From NCBI GenBank assembly GCA_015680685.1, contig MNCI01022155.1, positions 671,340-735,339 of the forward strand: a stretch of DNA of 64,000 bases, given 5' to 3'. The notes below the pieces were generated by a model that did no database searches, was not told where the DNA came from, and was given only the letters and a program-made list of their open reading frames with translations. Below are positions 41,490 to 54,484 of the stretch, one piece after another (the first letter of the stretch is position 1; each line of letters begins with the position of its first letter). The stretch is from Gnetum montanum (lineage: Eukaryota; Streptophyta; Gnetopsida; Gnetales; Gnetaceae). The translations under genes and the position numbers were made by a program.

Positions 41490-43640
41490 GTTTAAAGCTA
41501 TAGTTGCCTCATGTTCTCCTCATATAACTGTAAATTGTTAGATAATTTTTCTACCTCTAGATAAATTCTTTCCATCTTTTGAATATGGAATCCTTCTACT
41601 AGTAATAGTTTTTTTAATTTTTCATGATTGAGAAGAACTTTAAAGGCTTGATTCATTGTATCCAATTCTACACTATTAATCCTTTTGAGAATGTCCTAAG
41701 CTCCTAATCTATCTAAATCTTATTCTGTTATTGAGTTGGTTATTTCTATTATCATGGCTCTCACACTAGAATAAGCCTATTCCAAATCAAGCTTTTATTT
41801 ACTAGTTTTAGCAATAATTCCTATAACTGCTATCATCATCATATCCAAGAATTCTTATTTATATGATGGCATTACCTCTCTTTTTGCTTTGGCTAGGTTA
41901 TATAGCTCTTGGGATCTTCACTCCATTTCTAGAAAAATAGCTTGGTTCCCCTTAATTTTTACAATTTCTTCTTTAGTTTCTTGTATCCATTCTTTGTTCT
42001 AATTAACTTTAGTGATTGCATCTTTGAAGTTTGGTAAAGCTAGGTAAGAATAATCTAGGGCTTTTCCATTCTTGTCCTATTCCAATTCTAAACTAGTGAT
42101 GGCTAATCTTTCCTTCATCCAAGCTACTTCTTACTCCTTATTTACTAGCAATGATTCCTTGATAGTTATCATTGTTTTTAGCTATTCATTCTTCTTTCTT
42201 AAGTCTTTCATTTCTTCCCATAGCATGGATGTCTCTTATTTATTTTGTAACAAAAACTGTTTAAGTTTGGCTATTTGACCATTAGCTATCTACATCATAT
42301 CCTTGATTAGAGTAGCTATGGTTTCTAACATGTCTTCATGTGACATTGCAAGCTTATGCTTCCCTATTTATGGATCATCTTCTTTGTATTGGAAGATAAT
42401 ATTAACTTTTGTTTTCGGCTTAGTGGAAAGCTTCTAGCCCAATATAAGTCTTCCTTTCTTTTTTTTGATCTTGAAAGATTGTGTTACTTCTTTCATCAAG
42501 TATCCTGAAGGAAACTTGAGGACAATAAGGGTAGATGATGATATTTCTCCTTTCTTCTGCTATTGTTGCTATAGTTGTAGCTCTATTAGTCTCTACTGCT
42601 CCAATATTTTATGCTACTATAGCTCTTTTAACCTTTGTTTCTCTTGTAGCTACTGTTATTGTAACTCTTTCTTGGCCTTGGCTTGCTCAACTATGGCTTT
42701 CCTCATGGATATGACTCTTGCATATTGGGATCCATCAAGAGGAAACCTTTCATTAGGCATTGCATTTCTTCCATTTGAGTTAAGCATTCTTCTAAGAAGT
42801 CTTTGGCCAAAGGATGATCCCTATCTTTCATCCATCTATACACTTCAATAACTAGGGAATCATAAGCTACAGCTAATAACTTCATTGATAGGCTCTTCTT
42901 CAATTTTGTTGAAGCTTCATCTTTGGCTTGATTGACCTCCTTGTCAGTTGCTCTAAGATAGACTACATTAGCATCATTTGGCTAATGGAAATTTCTAGTC
43001 TTAGAAGTGGAGTATATTCTCTTTGGAGCTAGGGAAAAACTACATTTTTCCCCATACCTTCTAACCATTACCCTCAAATGTCCTAAATTGATGAATTCCG
43101 AAAAGCCAAATTTAAGAGGGAAAGCCTCCTTATGCTTGTAGTCATGTTGTCGAGGGATTTTCCACATCTAACACCCCACCTCTATGGCTACTAAATAAGG
43201 AGCCACAAGCCTTAGTAATTTGAAGGTCTTCCTTTCAAAACTTGCTATGAGGATTTGGGTGTAGCAAGCATGTAGAAAGAAAATTCCATGACACTTACCC
43301 CTTATTTCACTAATAACCTACTAATTGATCCTTGGTGGAAAATCCTCTAAAAATAACTTGATTAAATGGGGATAAAAACAATTCCTCAAAAACTCTAAAA
43401 CTTATACAGCGATGTAGCTTCTTTGGTAGGCAACTAGGAAGAAGTTGTAATAGGGGTTTCCTATATGAGCTGTTCTCTGTGATGTGTAGTTAATAAAAAT
43501 TGGGGTTGTTCTCTTAGGTTTAGGAACCTCACTTAACAAATGATCTAATAAAAATGAGCTAAGACTTAACTGAATCCCTTGCTCATGAACTTCTGAAAGA
43601 CTGTACTGCAATGCATCATTCATATATTGAATAAGAAAGA
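41490..43640 (-). pseudogene. Element F: unrecognised coiled-coil ORF relic
   Basis: A long minus-strand coding remnant. 43,623-43,402 reads SLSSFLLDHLLSEVPKPKRT. 43,167-42,982 reads FPLKFGFSEFINLGHLRVMV then RRYG, SLAPKRIYS. 42,903-42,703 reads LAKDFLEECLTQMEEMQCLM. A glutamate/lysine-rich coiled-coil part follows to about 41,490 (NHEKLKKLLLVEGFHIQKME). Total about 700 residues with stops and shifts. It resembles the extra ORFs of plant LTR elements in style but does not align with ORF2/ORF3 of A. Function unknown. Confidence 0.4.
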
Positions 43641-43649
43641 AATACTATT

Positions 43650-44740
43650 TATTTTCCAAAGCTACCTAGGCCCAAACATGATAGTCAGAAACTAAATAAT
43701 TTCATAGGGGGAACAAAAATTTAAAGCTGAAATAAAAATCCTATGAGGGAACCTAAGCTCTGCAACCATAATATCTAGTTCTACTAATCCATACAGCTTG
43801 TATGCCTTCTTGACATTGAAGTCAATATAATGCTCTAAACTTCCTCTTAATCATAGCTTGTCCTTTTCATATATTGTTTCTACTATTAGGTAGTTCAAAA
43901 CATCTTTGATGAGTTTTCTTTAGGCCTAAAACCAAGCTTATGAAGTCTTGTTTTCTTATATACTTCCTATCATTCTTCCATCGATTATGTGAACTAAAGG
44001 CCTGATTTCTCAATTAAATCATGATCTTCATCAAAGTTGAATAGGTCCACCTCTTGCACTTCTAGCTCTAAGCATGTGACATCAATCCATTCTTGGAGCT
44101 TATAGATGTTCAAATTGAATTGTTTCAAGTATTAGAAGAAACAAAAGTATCAACATCTTAAAATTTTTGAGGAGTTTCTTCTTTCTCTTTATGTAACATC
44201 ATGGTTGGTTTTTCTAAAGGACTTTGTCAGGATTATAAAGCTTTTCTTCATGCTTCAATTACTACACTATCTTTACTCTTAGATCTATTTTAGTTCTTAG
44301 CTCTATTTGTTAATGGTTGCATGTTTGAAATTTATCTAAATCTCACTTATCAATATTCAAAGCTCTATTCTTTAATTTGCTCACTTTTAGATATGTTTTC
44401 AACTTAGTTCATGACACATATTGCAAGCTTTTATTTTGTTAAGCTACCTCATTAAAATCCTAAGAGTTTAGGTTTAACATCTCAACCTTTTTAGCTTCAG
44501 TTCTTGCATATCCTTATCTTTATGCTAACATTTTTGAATTTGCTTATAAAGTTGAGTTTTGGTTCTATGAATCATTTTACATAAGAGCTGATGTGGCAAA
44601 GTGGTTCTTAAGCTTCCTTGTAGAATTGACTTTTGGTTCTATAGGTTGTGTCATATCCTTTAGCCTCTTACTTACAATACATTGAGCTGGATTAGAACTT
44701 TAACATGCATGTGCATAAATTAAAATTGTATTCTTTTGTA
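43650..44740. other. AT-rich DNA, no gene recognised
   Basis: No coding motif recognised. It may be upstream sequence of F or part of the copia LTR that follows. Confidence 0.3.
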
Positions 44741-45178
44741 GGCCCAAGATGAGATTTGATGTGGGTTGTAGAACCATTTCAAAGCTTATCTATAGAACTA
44801 TTTTTATGCTCTACTAACTTGCTCTACAAGGGATCTGACATGGTGGAACGAATTTGTAGTTTGCTTGTAGAGCCAGTTCATAGAACCACTTTTTGGTTCT
44901 ATGAGTTTTTCTTCTATCTTAAGCTTTCATGGCTTTTGAGTTTTTTTTTAAAATCCTCTAAGCTAGGTTATATTTATAATTTTCAAGCTTGTTATGTGTA
45001 ATTCCAAAGAGTGAGAGAAGCCTTATACTTACCAGTTTATCTTGAATAAAATTATTTTGCCTTGCACTATGGATGTTTCCCATTACATTAAGGGGTTTTA
45101 CCATGTAAATCTTATGTGTTCTATTTTTTACTTTATTTTTATTATCTAGTAGATCTTTTTTTGTCATTTTTCCCAACA
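44741..45178 (+). repeat. Probable copia LTR end
   Basis: The stretch ends TTTTTCCCAACA next to ATTGG at 45,179, the usual junction of a Ty1/copia LTR with its primer site, and copia gag begins about 50 bp later. It holds recurring TAGAACC / GGTTCTA words. The left edge is not defined and no second LTR was found. Confidence 0.4.
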
Positions 45179-45214
45179 ATTGGTTTTGAAGAAAAGATTA
45201 GAAATTACTATGAA

Positions 45215-45990
45215 TGGTTAGCTGGTCAAGAACTACAAAGTTTGACATTGAAAAATTTGATGGTAAAGGAAAGTTTGAATTGTGAAAAATGAAGCTATGG
45301 GATTTTCTAGTGCATCAAGGGTTGCACAAGGCTCTTGATGGCAAGAGCAAAAGACCTAGTACTATGGATGATGAAGTGTGGGAGGAAATTGATTTAAAAG
45401 CTCTTGTGACCATGCATTTGTGCTTGGAAAATGAAGTGATGTACAATGCTAGTGGGACTTACGAATAAAGATAGAATCTTTGTATATGAAAAAGTGCTCT
45501 TTAAACTAGGTCCTACTTAAGTTCAAATTTTAGTCATTATAAATGAAAGAATATGTAAGTTTCCATGAACGTTTAAATACTTTCGATTTTTATGTGAAGA
45601 AGTTGTTAGATTTCAATGTTAAAACAGATGATAAGGATTAAGCAGTTTGCTCACTTAAATCATTATGACCATCATATAGTATTCTTGGCACAACATTAAT
45701 GTATGGAAAGATTGAAATCAAGAGGTAAGAGAAGTAAAGTAAGATATTGGTATTATGGTAAATATGGATACATTAAAAAGGACTATTGAAATAAAAAATG
45801 ATTAAAACAAAGGATTTGATGAAAAATCTAAAGAAAGAGATTCAATAATTCAGGGTTCAAGTATGATTTTTTACGAAGTTCTTGCTGCTTATATTGGTAT
45901 TCAATATCATGATGACTAGTTACTAGATTTTCACATTTCTAACTACATGTATTCATATATAGATTGGTTTATCAATTATGAATCATATGA
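45215..45990 (+). pseudogene. Ty1/copia gag and start of protease (degenerate)
   Basis: Gag begins KFDIEKFDGKGKFEL, then LVHQGLHKALDGKSKRP and VWEEIDLKALVTMHLCLENE, the classic copia gag N-terminus. Near 45,745-45,789 the CCHC knuckle reads YWYYGKYGYIKKDY, with all four zinc ligands changed to Tyr. Around 45,915-45,985 a remnant of the copia protease start (LLDFHISNYM ... DWFINYES) can be seen. The element then stops; RT and integrase are not present. Confidence 0.7.
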
Positions 45991-46439
45991 TAGATGTCCA
46001 CACTTAGATGTCTACACTTAGACATCTATGTCAAGAGGTAAACATCTATTATCAATTAGAGAAGTCTACTCTACAAGACCACTTTGAATTTTGGATCATG
46101 GCTTTAGCATTTCAGCATCTTGGCAATCCCCAAAACATCTTCATTTTTCTCAGAGACTCGATATGCATCCTACTTCTCACCTCATCATCCTAGCTCTTGT
46201 TTTGACATCTCAATTTACCTCTTATTTTAGTTTAGCTTTCTTTTTGAAGTCTTAGTTTAACATGTTCCTTCTTGGTCCTACAAGACTACAACACATTTAA
46301 ACATTTTTCATTTCCAAAGTCTTAACATACCAAAAGGTCAAAAATATTTATAATTGGCATGGATACAAAAATTTATGCAATGTACAAATAATTTGAAAAA
46401 TTTAATAAAATTTATAGGCACTAGCCAAATGAAGCAAAA
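45991..46439. other. Junction between copia scrap and element D
   Basis: It has a small tandem CACTTAGATGTCTA/CACTTAGACATCTA at about 45,995-46,030 and AAATATTTATAATTG at 46,346, which might be the decayed 3' LTR promoter of D. No gene seen. Confidence 0.3.
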
Positions 46440-47990
46440 TGGGATGAAACTTTTATACCATGCCTAGAGGTAAATGCTCCTATGGTGCAAAGGCTCCTTC
46501 ATCATGTCTATGTTGTACTTGGAGTCTAGGCTACCCTGCTTATGTCAAAAATTGAAAGGTATCCAAAAGTACCTTTATTTTCTCATCTTTGCCTCATGGG
46601 TTATGGATGTTTAGGTGACTTTACCTATATGAGCTAATGCTAACATATCCCATGCATAAGGTAACATTAAAAACATCTCTTTGATATTGATAAACTAGGC
46701 TACAAACTATTTATGTTTGATGTTGAACATAAAAATAAGATTCCATAGCTCTTGGTAGTCATTCATTCTCTTGGTTAGGTTCTTAGTAACTTATCTCTGA
46801 TTTGTGAAATTTCTCTTTAGAATTTCAAGTTTTTCATATGCTATCTCAAAGTTTTATTTTGTTTCTTTATGAATCTTGAACTCCACTTTATAAAGGAGGT
46901 AGGGGCTAGTCATATGCTTTTCCAATTTTGATCTTGGCCTCCATACTATTAGCATTACCAAGTTTGCATATCAAAGGTTAGCTAATTCCATATAGTCCAT
47001 CATCTTCTCAATTTGCAACTCTTTTAGGTAGATCTCAGATTAATTGTAGGCATTAAGTTCATCAAAGATGGATTGTCATATATCACCTCTTTGTTATACC
47101 TATTGGAGGGCTTCATTCACCTTAGCCTTCACCAACTTGATTTTTTTCATTAATCTCTTTAAGCATTATGACTTGGTTCTTGTAATCATTCATAACTCTT
47201 TCATATTTTAGGGCCTCATTCTTCTAGATGGTAATCTTAATGACGGTCTTCTAGTGAAGAGCATGAACTTTCTCCATCGAGAGAGTTCTAGTTTTTGCAA
47301 TCAACCACCTCATATCTAAGTTCATCTTGGCAAGCTTCTTTTGCTACTAGAAAATGTAATCAACCATTTAATCCTTTTACTACTCAACATTCCATAGGTG
47401 ATGATTCTCTTTAGTTAGCATAATATTTTCTTTGTGAACATGTTGAAGATCATGGTTAGAAGAATTCATCATTACTTCCAAAAGTGACACATCAAAGATC
47501 ACCGTTTCCTTTGCATTCTTGACCTCTTGAAATATTTTTAGAAGTTATTGAAAAACTTCATCCCTTATAACCTCTAGCTAAGAATGGTTGGATCTAACAA
47601 GTGGGCTTTGGGTTCTACAACCTTAGCCACCAACCATTGATTACTAATGGTGACCTTTTCAAGTTGCACATTTGCAATTAGAAACTTGCTCCTTGTCTTA
47701 AGCAGTTGTGACTAGATTAAGAAATATCTTTTGAAAGATCAAAGATCTCTAGAACTAGTTGCCTAGCTCCCACTAGTTTCTCCAACACCTCCTCATGATG
47801 GGTTGTACTTATTTCTCTACTTTTGGCTCCTGCAAACATTTAGACATCTACCATTGGAATAACATCAAGGATGGATGCTACATGAGCACTCAATGCTTCT
47901 CCTATTTTATCTACCACCATCTTTGCTATAATCTCTCCATTCTTATGTGTCAAAACTAGGACTATTGCTCCTTTTCCTTCTCCAAGAATC
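46440..47990 (-). pseudogene. Element D ORF3 (degenerate)
   Basis: The nucleotide order parallels ORF3 of A: the CTCCATCGAGAGAGTTCTAG block near 47,275-47,295 matches CTCCATTGAGAGGGTCTTG of A near 13,275, and the end region near 46,500-46,650 matches A 12,540-12,660. Translation is broken by many stops. Helical, Lys/Glu-rich composition. Confidence 0.5.
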
Positions 47991-48049
47991 ACAAATAAGG
48001 CTACTATATTTATAGATATTTTAAGAAATTCTTGTCTTGGAATAGATAA

Positions 48050-49280
48050 AATTACTTATCTAATATTAAGACTGGAGTGAATAAAAGTATGGTTTTTTTC
48101 TGCAGAGAATAGAAGAGCTATTTTGTTCCTTAGCTAGTTGATGATCCTTGTGACGTCATTCAAGTGGCTCATGGCTGGTTGATACATAGAGGATTCTCCA
48201 TCATCTCTAAATGCTTATTTTTGCAACTATTGTTCTCTAAGTTACCATAGGCATTCAGTAGCTACCATCATTTTTGAAGTTATCTCTAGTATTATAGGTC
48301 GTGGTGGTAGTGGTAATTCCTCCTTCTAGAGCTTAGCAGGCACTATGTGTTTCATCATCTCCTACCATGATGCAGTAGAAGCCTTGTGAACCACATCATT
48401 TGCATAGCATGCTATTCCTTCCCTCTTGTAGAGTTTTCTTATGAGGCAAGGAAAGAAAAGTATCTACCTATCATTCTCATTTTCCTTGAAACATTTCTCA
48501 ATTTCTAGGAAGGTAAGGTGATGAAGTTTGACTTGGAATTTCCTACTTAGAGCAACAAATGCCTTGGTGGAGAAGGTATTCATCTTACTTGGTCTCACTG
48601 TAAGATTGAGGTGATAGGCCATAATCATAAAATAGGCATGCTTTGTCTTTGTCAGAGCAACATCTTACGGTTCACTCTATAGCATACTAAACCCATTCTT
48701 TTTTTTTTACCTTAAGGTATGCTTGTGTTGATATTTCTACCAACTTTACCCTAGTGTTTAGTAATTTAAGGGCCTCTACTATTGCTTCAATTGAATAGAA
48801 GATGGTAATATCTTTAATTTATATAGTTGCATCTTCTTGTTGATTTTTCCAGAAGAGGTAAGTCCTGCACATGTATCATTCTTTACTAGTGGAGAGAATG
48901 GGCCATAGTGGAAACCTTGTAGTTATGTCATGACCTCTTTCGATGTCAACTCTAGGAAAAGTTCAAAATGTAGCTCCTAAAGAATGGAGATTTGAATTTC
49001 TTTGCTTTAGACCTTTTTCTAGGCAAGCGTCAATGAGTGCGACCTCTAGATTAGGTTTTGGTCTTAGGACCTCATTCTGACTAAATTGCCTAATTTTAGT
49101 TATGTAAGTCTAAGGATAGATTTCACCTCAAGTTCCTCATGCAATGGTTTGGTATCATGGATTGCCTTGGTAGCTTGTTCTTAGGGTTGTTACTATTGTT
49201 GTGATTGTCTCCTTCCTTCTTAAGGTCATTTTTCCTAGGGTCGTGATGAACCTCCTACTTGTGATCCTCGCTTGGATGTT
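48050..49280 (-). pseudogene. Element D ORF2 (degenerate)
   Basis: The minus strand reads SLWPILSTSKEWYMCRTYLF, WKNQQEDATI and YSIEAIVEALKLLNTRVKLV, aligning with the ORF2 core of A, B and E. Several stops and shifts. It begins about 450 nt downstream of the internal TATA module at 49,728-49,810. Confidence 0.6.
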
Positions 49281-49727
49281 ATCAATGATTACAAACTAAC
49301 CCAAAATTAATCATTATCTTGTTTAATTTAGATACCTTTCACTATTTGATTGGGTTAGGTTTGTTGATTAAATGTTAAAAGTTTATCGTTAAGTTCTTAT
49401 TTAGTGATTGGAGGCATATGACAATATTTTATCATTATTTTAAGTTTGTTTTAACAAAGATTGGTTGTTGGTATTAACTTTTCAAATTATTATTTTAATA
49501 CCTTATTTATGCAATGTTATTAAGATTTTCAAATTTCTGTCAAAACTTAGTGTTGGATACCCTTCCAACATAAAATGTACCTTTAGAGGCTTGAGAATTA
49601 AGGAATGGATGAAAATGAGTATGTGTTAAGAAAGTTATCACTCTTAGAATGCTTTGGGCTTTGAAAAATTGCAAAATATCCTCTTGCATTTGAAGAAAAT
49701 GATTAAAAAATAAGCTATGTATCACAC

Positions 49728-49812
49728 ATATTTATAGCATTTTTATGCCATGTCAATGTATCCAACTATATCGATGTATTCAACTATGTCGATAGGGTTA
49801 TGTTAATGCAAC
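49728..49812 (-). promoter_or_regulatory. Internal promoter upstream of ORF2 (element D)
   Basis: The minus strand has TATCGACATAGTTGAATACA, TCGATATAGTTGGATACA and TTGACATGG words directly before GCTATAAATAT (49,738-49,728). It has the same position and layout as in A, B and E, with half-sites intermediate between the GATATC and GTTGATG types. Confidence 0.5.
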
Positions 49813-50089
49813 TGTTCATAGTCCTTTTTCAACTTGAGATATTAAGAAATTTTAATTATTTCTAGGGTTTAAACAAGAGGCAAATGAAAGCTAGAAAGAT
49901 GAAAATCAAGGTAACAATATATTTTGAGATTCTAAGGAATAAGAGTATATCTAGCACATAGACTGAGAAAATATGAGATGTTTCTTAAGCAAGATTAGCA
50001 CCAAATTGAATGATGTATACTATCAAGGTTATTAAAACTAAATAGATGCCTAGGGATATGGAATTTATACTAAATGTAACCAAATGTTA

Positions 50090-51320
50090 TGCAAGTGAAC
50101 CCTTCCCAAAGTAGGCTTATGCCTAAAGATACCCTTTCATAACCTTATCACAAGGAGTTTGTAGGCACCTTTGATGATGAATGATGGTTTATGTTAGAAA
50201 TCATACCCACACAATGGATTATCTTAGGATTATATAATCTAAAAAATGAGACTAGTAGCTGACTATAACATGGGACAATGAGGTGAGAAAATGGAGTGCT
50301 AGAATGGTAGAAAGAGATTGGGAGAGGAAAATCTATATCATAATTTCCAGAGATCCTTGGTGAAATGCATGATTAGGATGATTTGACATTGGTCTATTAT
50401 GAGTATAGAGTAAGTTCATACTAATTTTAGTAGCCTTGCATTAATGTATTCCTCCTCTCCTACCATCATGAGTTGATGACAACCATGAAGAATAATCAAC
50501 ACTCTAAGAAAAGAAGGAAAAAGAAGAAGAAAATAGTTAGAGAGTATTTAGGAAGAAATTTGGACCTTAATTAGAGGAGTACCTTCATGCATGAGTAACA
50601 TGTCTCTCCAACCCCATAACTAATGCTTGTATCCAAAGAGATCTTCAAGGAGGTGTGCTTTGAATTCTTATTATTTTGTTTGTTGTTTTTTTTAAGTACC
50701 ACATCTTACAAGAACATACTTCATTTTATTGTTGGTGGTAGAAGTGATGATATGTCCATGATGAGCCATTGAACTCATGAGAAAATTTGAAAATAGAATA
50801 CAAAAAATCCCTTCAAGATGACACCCTTTTCCATTTCCACTTAGTCCCTTTTCAATTTGTTGAGTAATAAGATCAAATGTTACTTTTAGTTTCCATGTAA
50901 AAGAACCATTGTGCTACCATGATAGAGATCTTCTTATAAGATAAATGGAATGGACAAACATCATGAGCTTACTACCTAGTACCATTGGAAAATTCATGAC
51001 TCATTAGTAGAGAGCATAATCAAAGGATAAAATTGGCTTGAATAAGGAAGTTTAATCTTGATAGTAGCAATCATTAATTACTAAAGTTTATAGTAGCCAT
51101 GGAATAAAATCATAGATCGTCATTAAAACTGAACAAATGTAATAATAAAAGCCAAAGTAAAAAGAAAAAAGTACAAAATGAAAATATATAGAATAAATAT
51201 TAAAATATTAAAAAATGAAAAACATGTAAAGAACAATCTAAAACAAAAGAAAAAAAAGAGAAAAATGTTTCATCCTTGTTAAGATATTATTACATATGGT
51301 TATCTTCCCCATGACTAAGT
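50090..51320 (-). other. Element D conserved spacer
   Basis: It carries the conserved block (minus strand AAGCCTACTTTGGGAAGGGT) at about 50,100-50,120 and the purine motif CTTAGTCATGGGGAAGAT at 51,303-51,320, as in A, B, C and E. No ORF is conserved. Confidence 0.5.
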
Positions 51321-51699
51321 TGGAAAGAGGAGATTCAAAAAATAAAGTGAGCTTATTCTTGATTTGACATGTTAGTGCTACAGTTGGTTATTTGGAAGTC
51401 TATGAAAGATTTGAGTTGTTATATGTTGACTAGCATATGTGCCTCAAGGCTTTTTTGGTGGTAAATTATCATAGCCCTAGAAGAAAAAGTTACGTGTATA
51501 ATATATGATCCTTTCCATAATGTCTGAAACTTAGTTTATTGGGGTACATGCATGGGATTCCAATAGAGAATCTTGTCTCCTAGTTTGAAGTCAACTTTGT
51601 GTATCTAGGTGTCGTGGACGTTTTTATTGTATGCCTTGTGTACTTCATTCATCATAGGAGCTACTCTATGATTTTCATTTAGCATGTTGAATGTCATAA

Positions 51700-52165
51700 G
51701 CTATTCTTTTTAAGTCAAGATTACATGCAGTTGTGAGTGTATAGATTTTAGTTTGAATTTGAAGTTTGGGTAATTTCCCGTACACTAACTCATAGGGAGA
51801 GTAGCTTATCGAAAGTTTTCATGTAGAATGATATGCCTAGAGGGCATTGTTGAGTTTGTAAATCTAGTCTTTCCTAAATCTAATAATGGTCCATATTAGG
51901 ATTTGAGTAATCTCCCTATTGGTTACTTCAACTTGACCATTGGCTTGAGGATATTCAGGTATTATAAGTTTATGATGCACCCTTAAGCATTGCATTAACT
52001 TATAGAAGTTAGCTCCTATGAAGTATGTGCCTTTGTCAAAAATTAGTGCTCTAAGCATACCAAGCCTATTTACCACTTGTTGTTGAAAAAATTGAGCTAC
52101 AATAGTAGAGGTATAGTTAGGAATAGCTACAGCTTTAGGCCATTTTATATAGTATTCAACAATAA
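51700..52165 (-). pseudogene. Element D integrase core C-terminal part
   Basis: It reads IVEYYIKWPKAVAI, QVVNRLGMLRALIFDKGTYF, HHKLIIPEYPQANGQVEV and TNREITQI, the Ty3/gypsy integrase core with its second Asp and the final Glu (GQVE) both kept. It is followed leftwards by the C-terminal domain (LPYELVYGKLPKLQI). The reading frame is cut at 52,165 by element B's LTR, so residues upstream of the IVEYY motif lie elsewhere. Best-preserved integrase in the window. Confidence 0.8.
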
Positions 52166-53106
52166 TGATGAGTGGCGAGGTAACCCTACACCCAATCATA
52201 CGAATCACAAGCACACATGATCTGGTTGAATTCTATGGATGGAACTAGTTGTGCATCTAAATTATTATGCTTTGATCATAGTTTGCGATCTTCCCACTTG
52301 GACTAGTCGTATTTTTTTCACATATGGTTTAGTTTAAAGTGAGGCATATAGTGTTGTCTAATTGTATGCTACTCTTAATGATGATAAAGAGATAAATTTA
52401 CTAAGCTAATGAACAATGGAAAATATGATCTAAACTAGCCTATGTGTGATGAGTACCCATCCCAAATCATTTGTACATGCCTTAGACTTCATATAACTAT
52501 CACTGGGATTACCAAGCATACATCACTAGGTGTGCCAAACGATACACTGCTAGATTACCAAGTACTTACACTTAAGCACTCGTGATTAAGTCATACTCAT
52601 TTTTCTTAATGATAGGAATAGTAAATAGTAATAAATGGAAAAATTTAACTAAAAAAATAGTAAATAGTTAAATAATTAAATAATTAAAGTAATAATAAAT
52701 CTAAGTGAATGTGGCAATGATGGAAGTAATCTTTATCTTTATTTCCAGTCGTGTAATGTGTCCAAGTATATCACACTTAAACAAAGGTTTTGTACAATTA
52801 CAAACATCACATTGTGGGCATGCACTAGGAATAACAAAACTTGAATTTAGATATCTAAGAAAAACTATCAAAAATTAAGAACTAAAACTATGTCCCAACC
52901 ATGCATCCAAGTGTTGTATTTATAGACTAGCATAGAAGAGACGATATTGGATATCTAACATCATTTTTTGGGATCCAATATTTTTTATTCGATATCGAAA
53001 CCTTGATATTGGGTATCCAATATCAAAGTCTTGATATCAAGTATTCGATATCAGAGTCTCGATATCAAGTATTTGATATCAGGGCTGACTCGATGATGAC
53101 TTGTCA
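52166..53106 (-). repeat. Element B 3' LTR
   Basis: About 941 bp, matching the available part of the B 5' LTR (60,907-61,370) and, more distantly, the A LTRs. The U3 has at least seven GATATC-type words (53,083-52,937), an expanded array, then TATA box CTATAAATA at 52,925-52,917. The outer end is TGACAAGTC where A has TGATGAATC. Confidence 0.8.
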
Positions 53107-53302
53107 TACCTGCATGACTGAATGAAAACATGTCCTTGAGTTAAACAAAATGAGGAACAAGTTCTTTACAAAAATTGGTGAAAAGGTATGGAATTATTGA
53201 CTGACTTAGATAAACAAAAAAACAAATAAGTGCACTTATACATGCTGTAGTGGTGCTTACAAAAATTGGACACAAAATTACAAGATACAAAGCTAGGAAA
53301 GC

Positions 53303-54483
53303 TCATGTAGTTCTTAGAGGTGGTGGCTCCTCCATCAGTCACTTCGCTTTGTCACTAGGCTTTTGAAATTGATAATGGTTCAGGAGTGCCTATAACTTTT
53401 CTTCCTTCATCCATGGATCCTGTACCATCTAGACAATTGAACTGATGTGTGCTGGCGTCAATACATCCCAAGGACATGACAATTGCAGAAACATTTTGAT
53501 GGCCTTAACGTACCAAGCTGTAAACTACTATCGCTCTTCTTTGAATGTCCTAGCCTTTTCTTTAAATTCATAATAATTTATGAGTCTCTTGGCTAGGTCT
53601 AAAGTGACATCCTTTTGTTAATGGTAGCTAGTTTTAACCACCTTCAATTCTAAGTTTGCCATATGGAGCTTTTGCAAAGCATCTTTTCTATTTGCAAACT
53701 CTTTTTCATACAATGCATAGGTGGTTGCTACCTACTTCTCTAGCTTGTTTCTAGGCCAGCCTACTAGTAACATGGTAAGGTTAGCATATTTGAGGTTAGC
53801 CAATGCCATGTACTCTTTCAAATCCTTAATCTGCAAGTCTTTATTTTTCACTTTCGCTTGATGAACTAGAGCATAGCTATTCAAGATGGGTTGCTAGTTG
53901 GGATTTTGTGCTAACATGGATTCAATGTTGGCTTTAGCCACCTATATTTTCTTTTCATTTATTTGCTTATACATTCTTACTTGGTCATGGAAGTGTTTCT
54001 TTAGCTTTTCATGTTTCTTGACCTCATTTTTCCATGCACTGATTTTGATTGCTAACTTCTATTGAATGGTGCTAACCTTCTCCATGGAGAGCATTCTATT
54101 TTCCCTAGCCAACTTATTGATGTCCTAGTTAATCCTCACCAATTGTTCTTGCAACTAGTGGACACTTTCCAATAAAATATTCTTTTGCTTTTTAATTGCA
54201 ATTAACCTTGAATTTTTAGCTGTGAGATGTTTGTTTTCTTCTTGCTTGGCATTCAGTACCTTTTTGTGGACATACATCCGTGCTTCGACTATAGAGGCAT
54301 CCCAAATTGCATTTTCCTTCTCTTACTCTATAGTTTTGTTTTCCTTAATTAGCTTGGCCAATAGCTCCATCCTAAATTATTTCAACTAGTTAGGCATAAT
54401 AAACTAGGCAGGATCCCATTGTTTGGCTCTTAGGGTGATTAGCTCTTGTTGCAAACGTTGCACCTCCACTTCTGCATGTTCTA
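53303..54483 (-). pseudogene. Element B ORF3 (degenerate)
   Basis: Homologous to ORF3 of A along its length at the nucleotide level, ending MEEPPPLRTT-stop at 53,303. Coiled-coil composition with many stops. The N-terminal end is cut at the contig join at 54,484, so the start and the spacer that in A carries the GGTCACGCTG array are missing. Confidence 0.6.
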
Positions 54484-54484
54484 N

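Larger units (their letters stand above)
46440..52165 (-). mobile_element. Element D: 3' part of an Athila/Tat-like element with integrase
   Basis: On the minus strand: integrase end (52,165-51,700), purine motif, conserved spacer, internal TATA module, ORF2, ORF3. Its upstream pol would lie right of element B, which interrupts it at 52,165/52,166. D shows that in the pol-bearing form ORF2 and ORF3 follow integrase. A clear 3' LTR could not be delimited. Confidence 0.65.
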
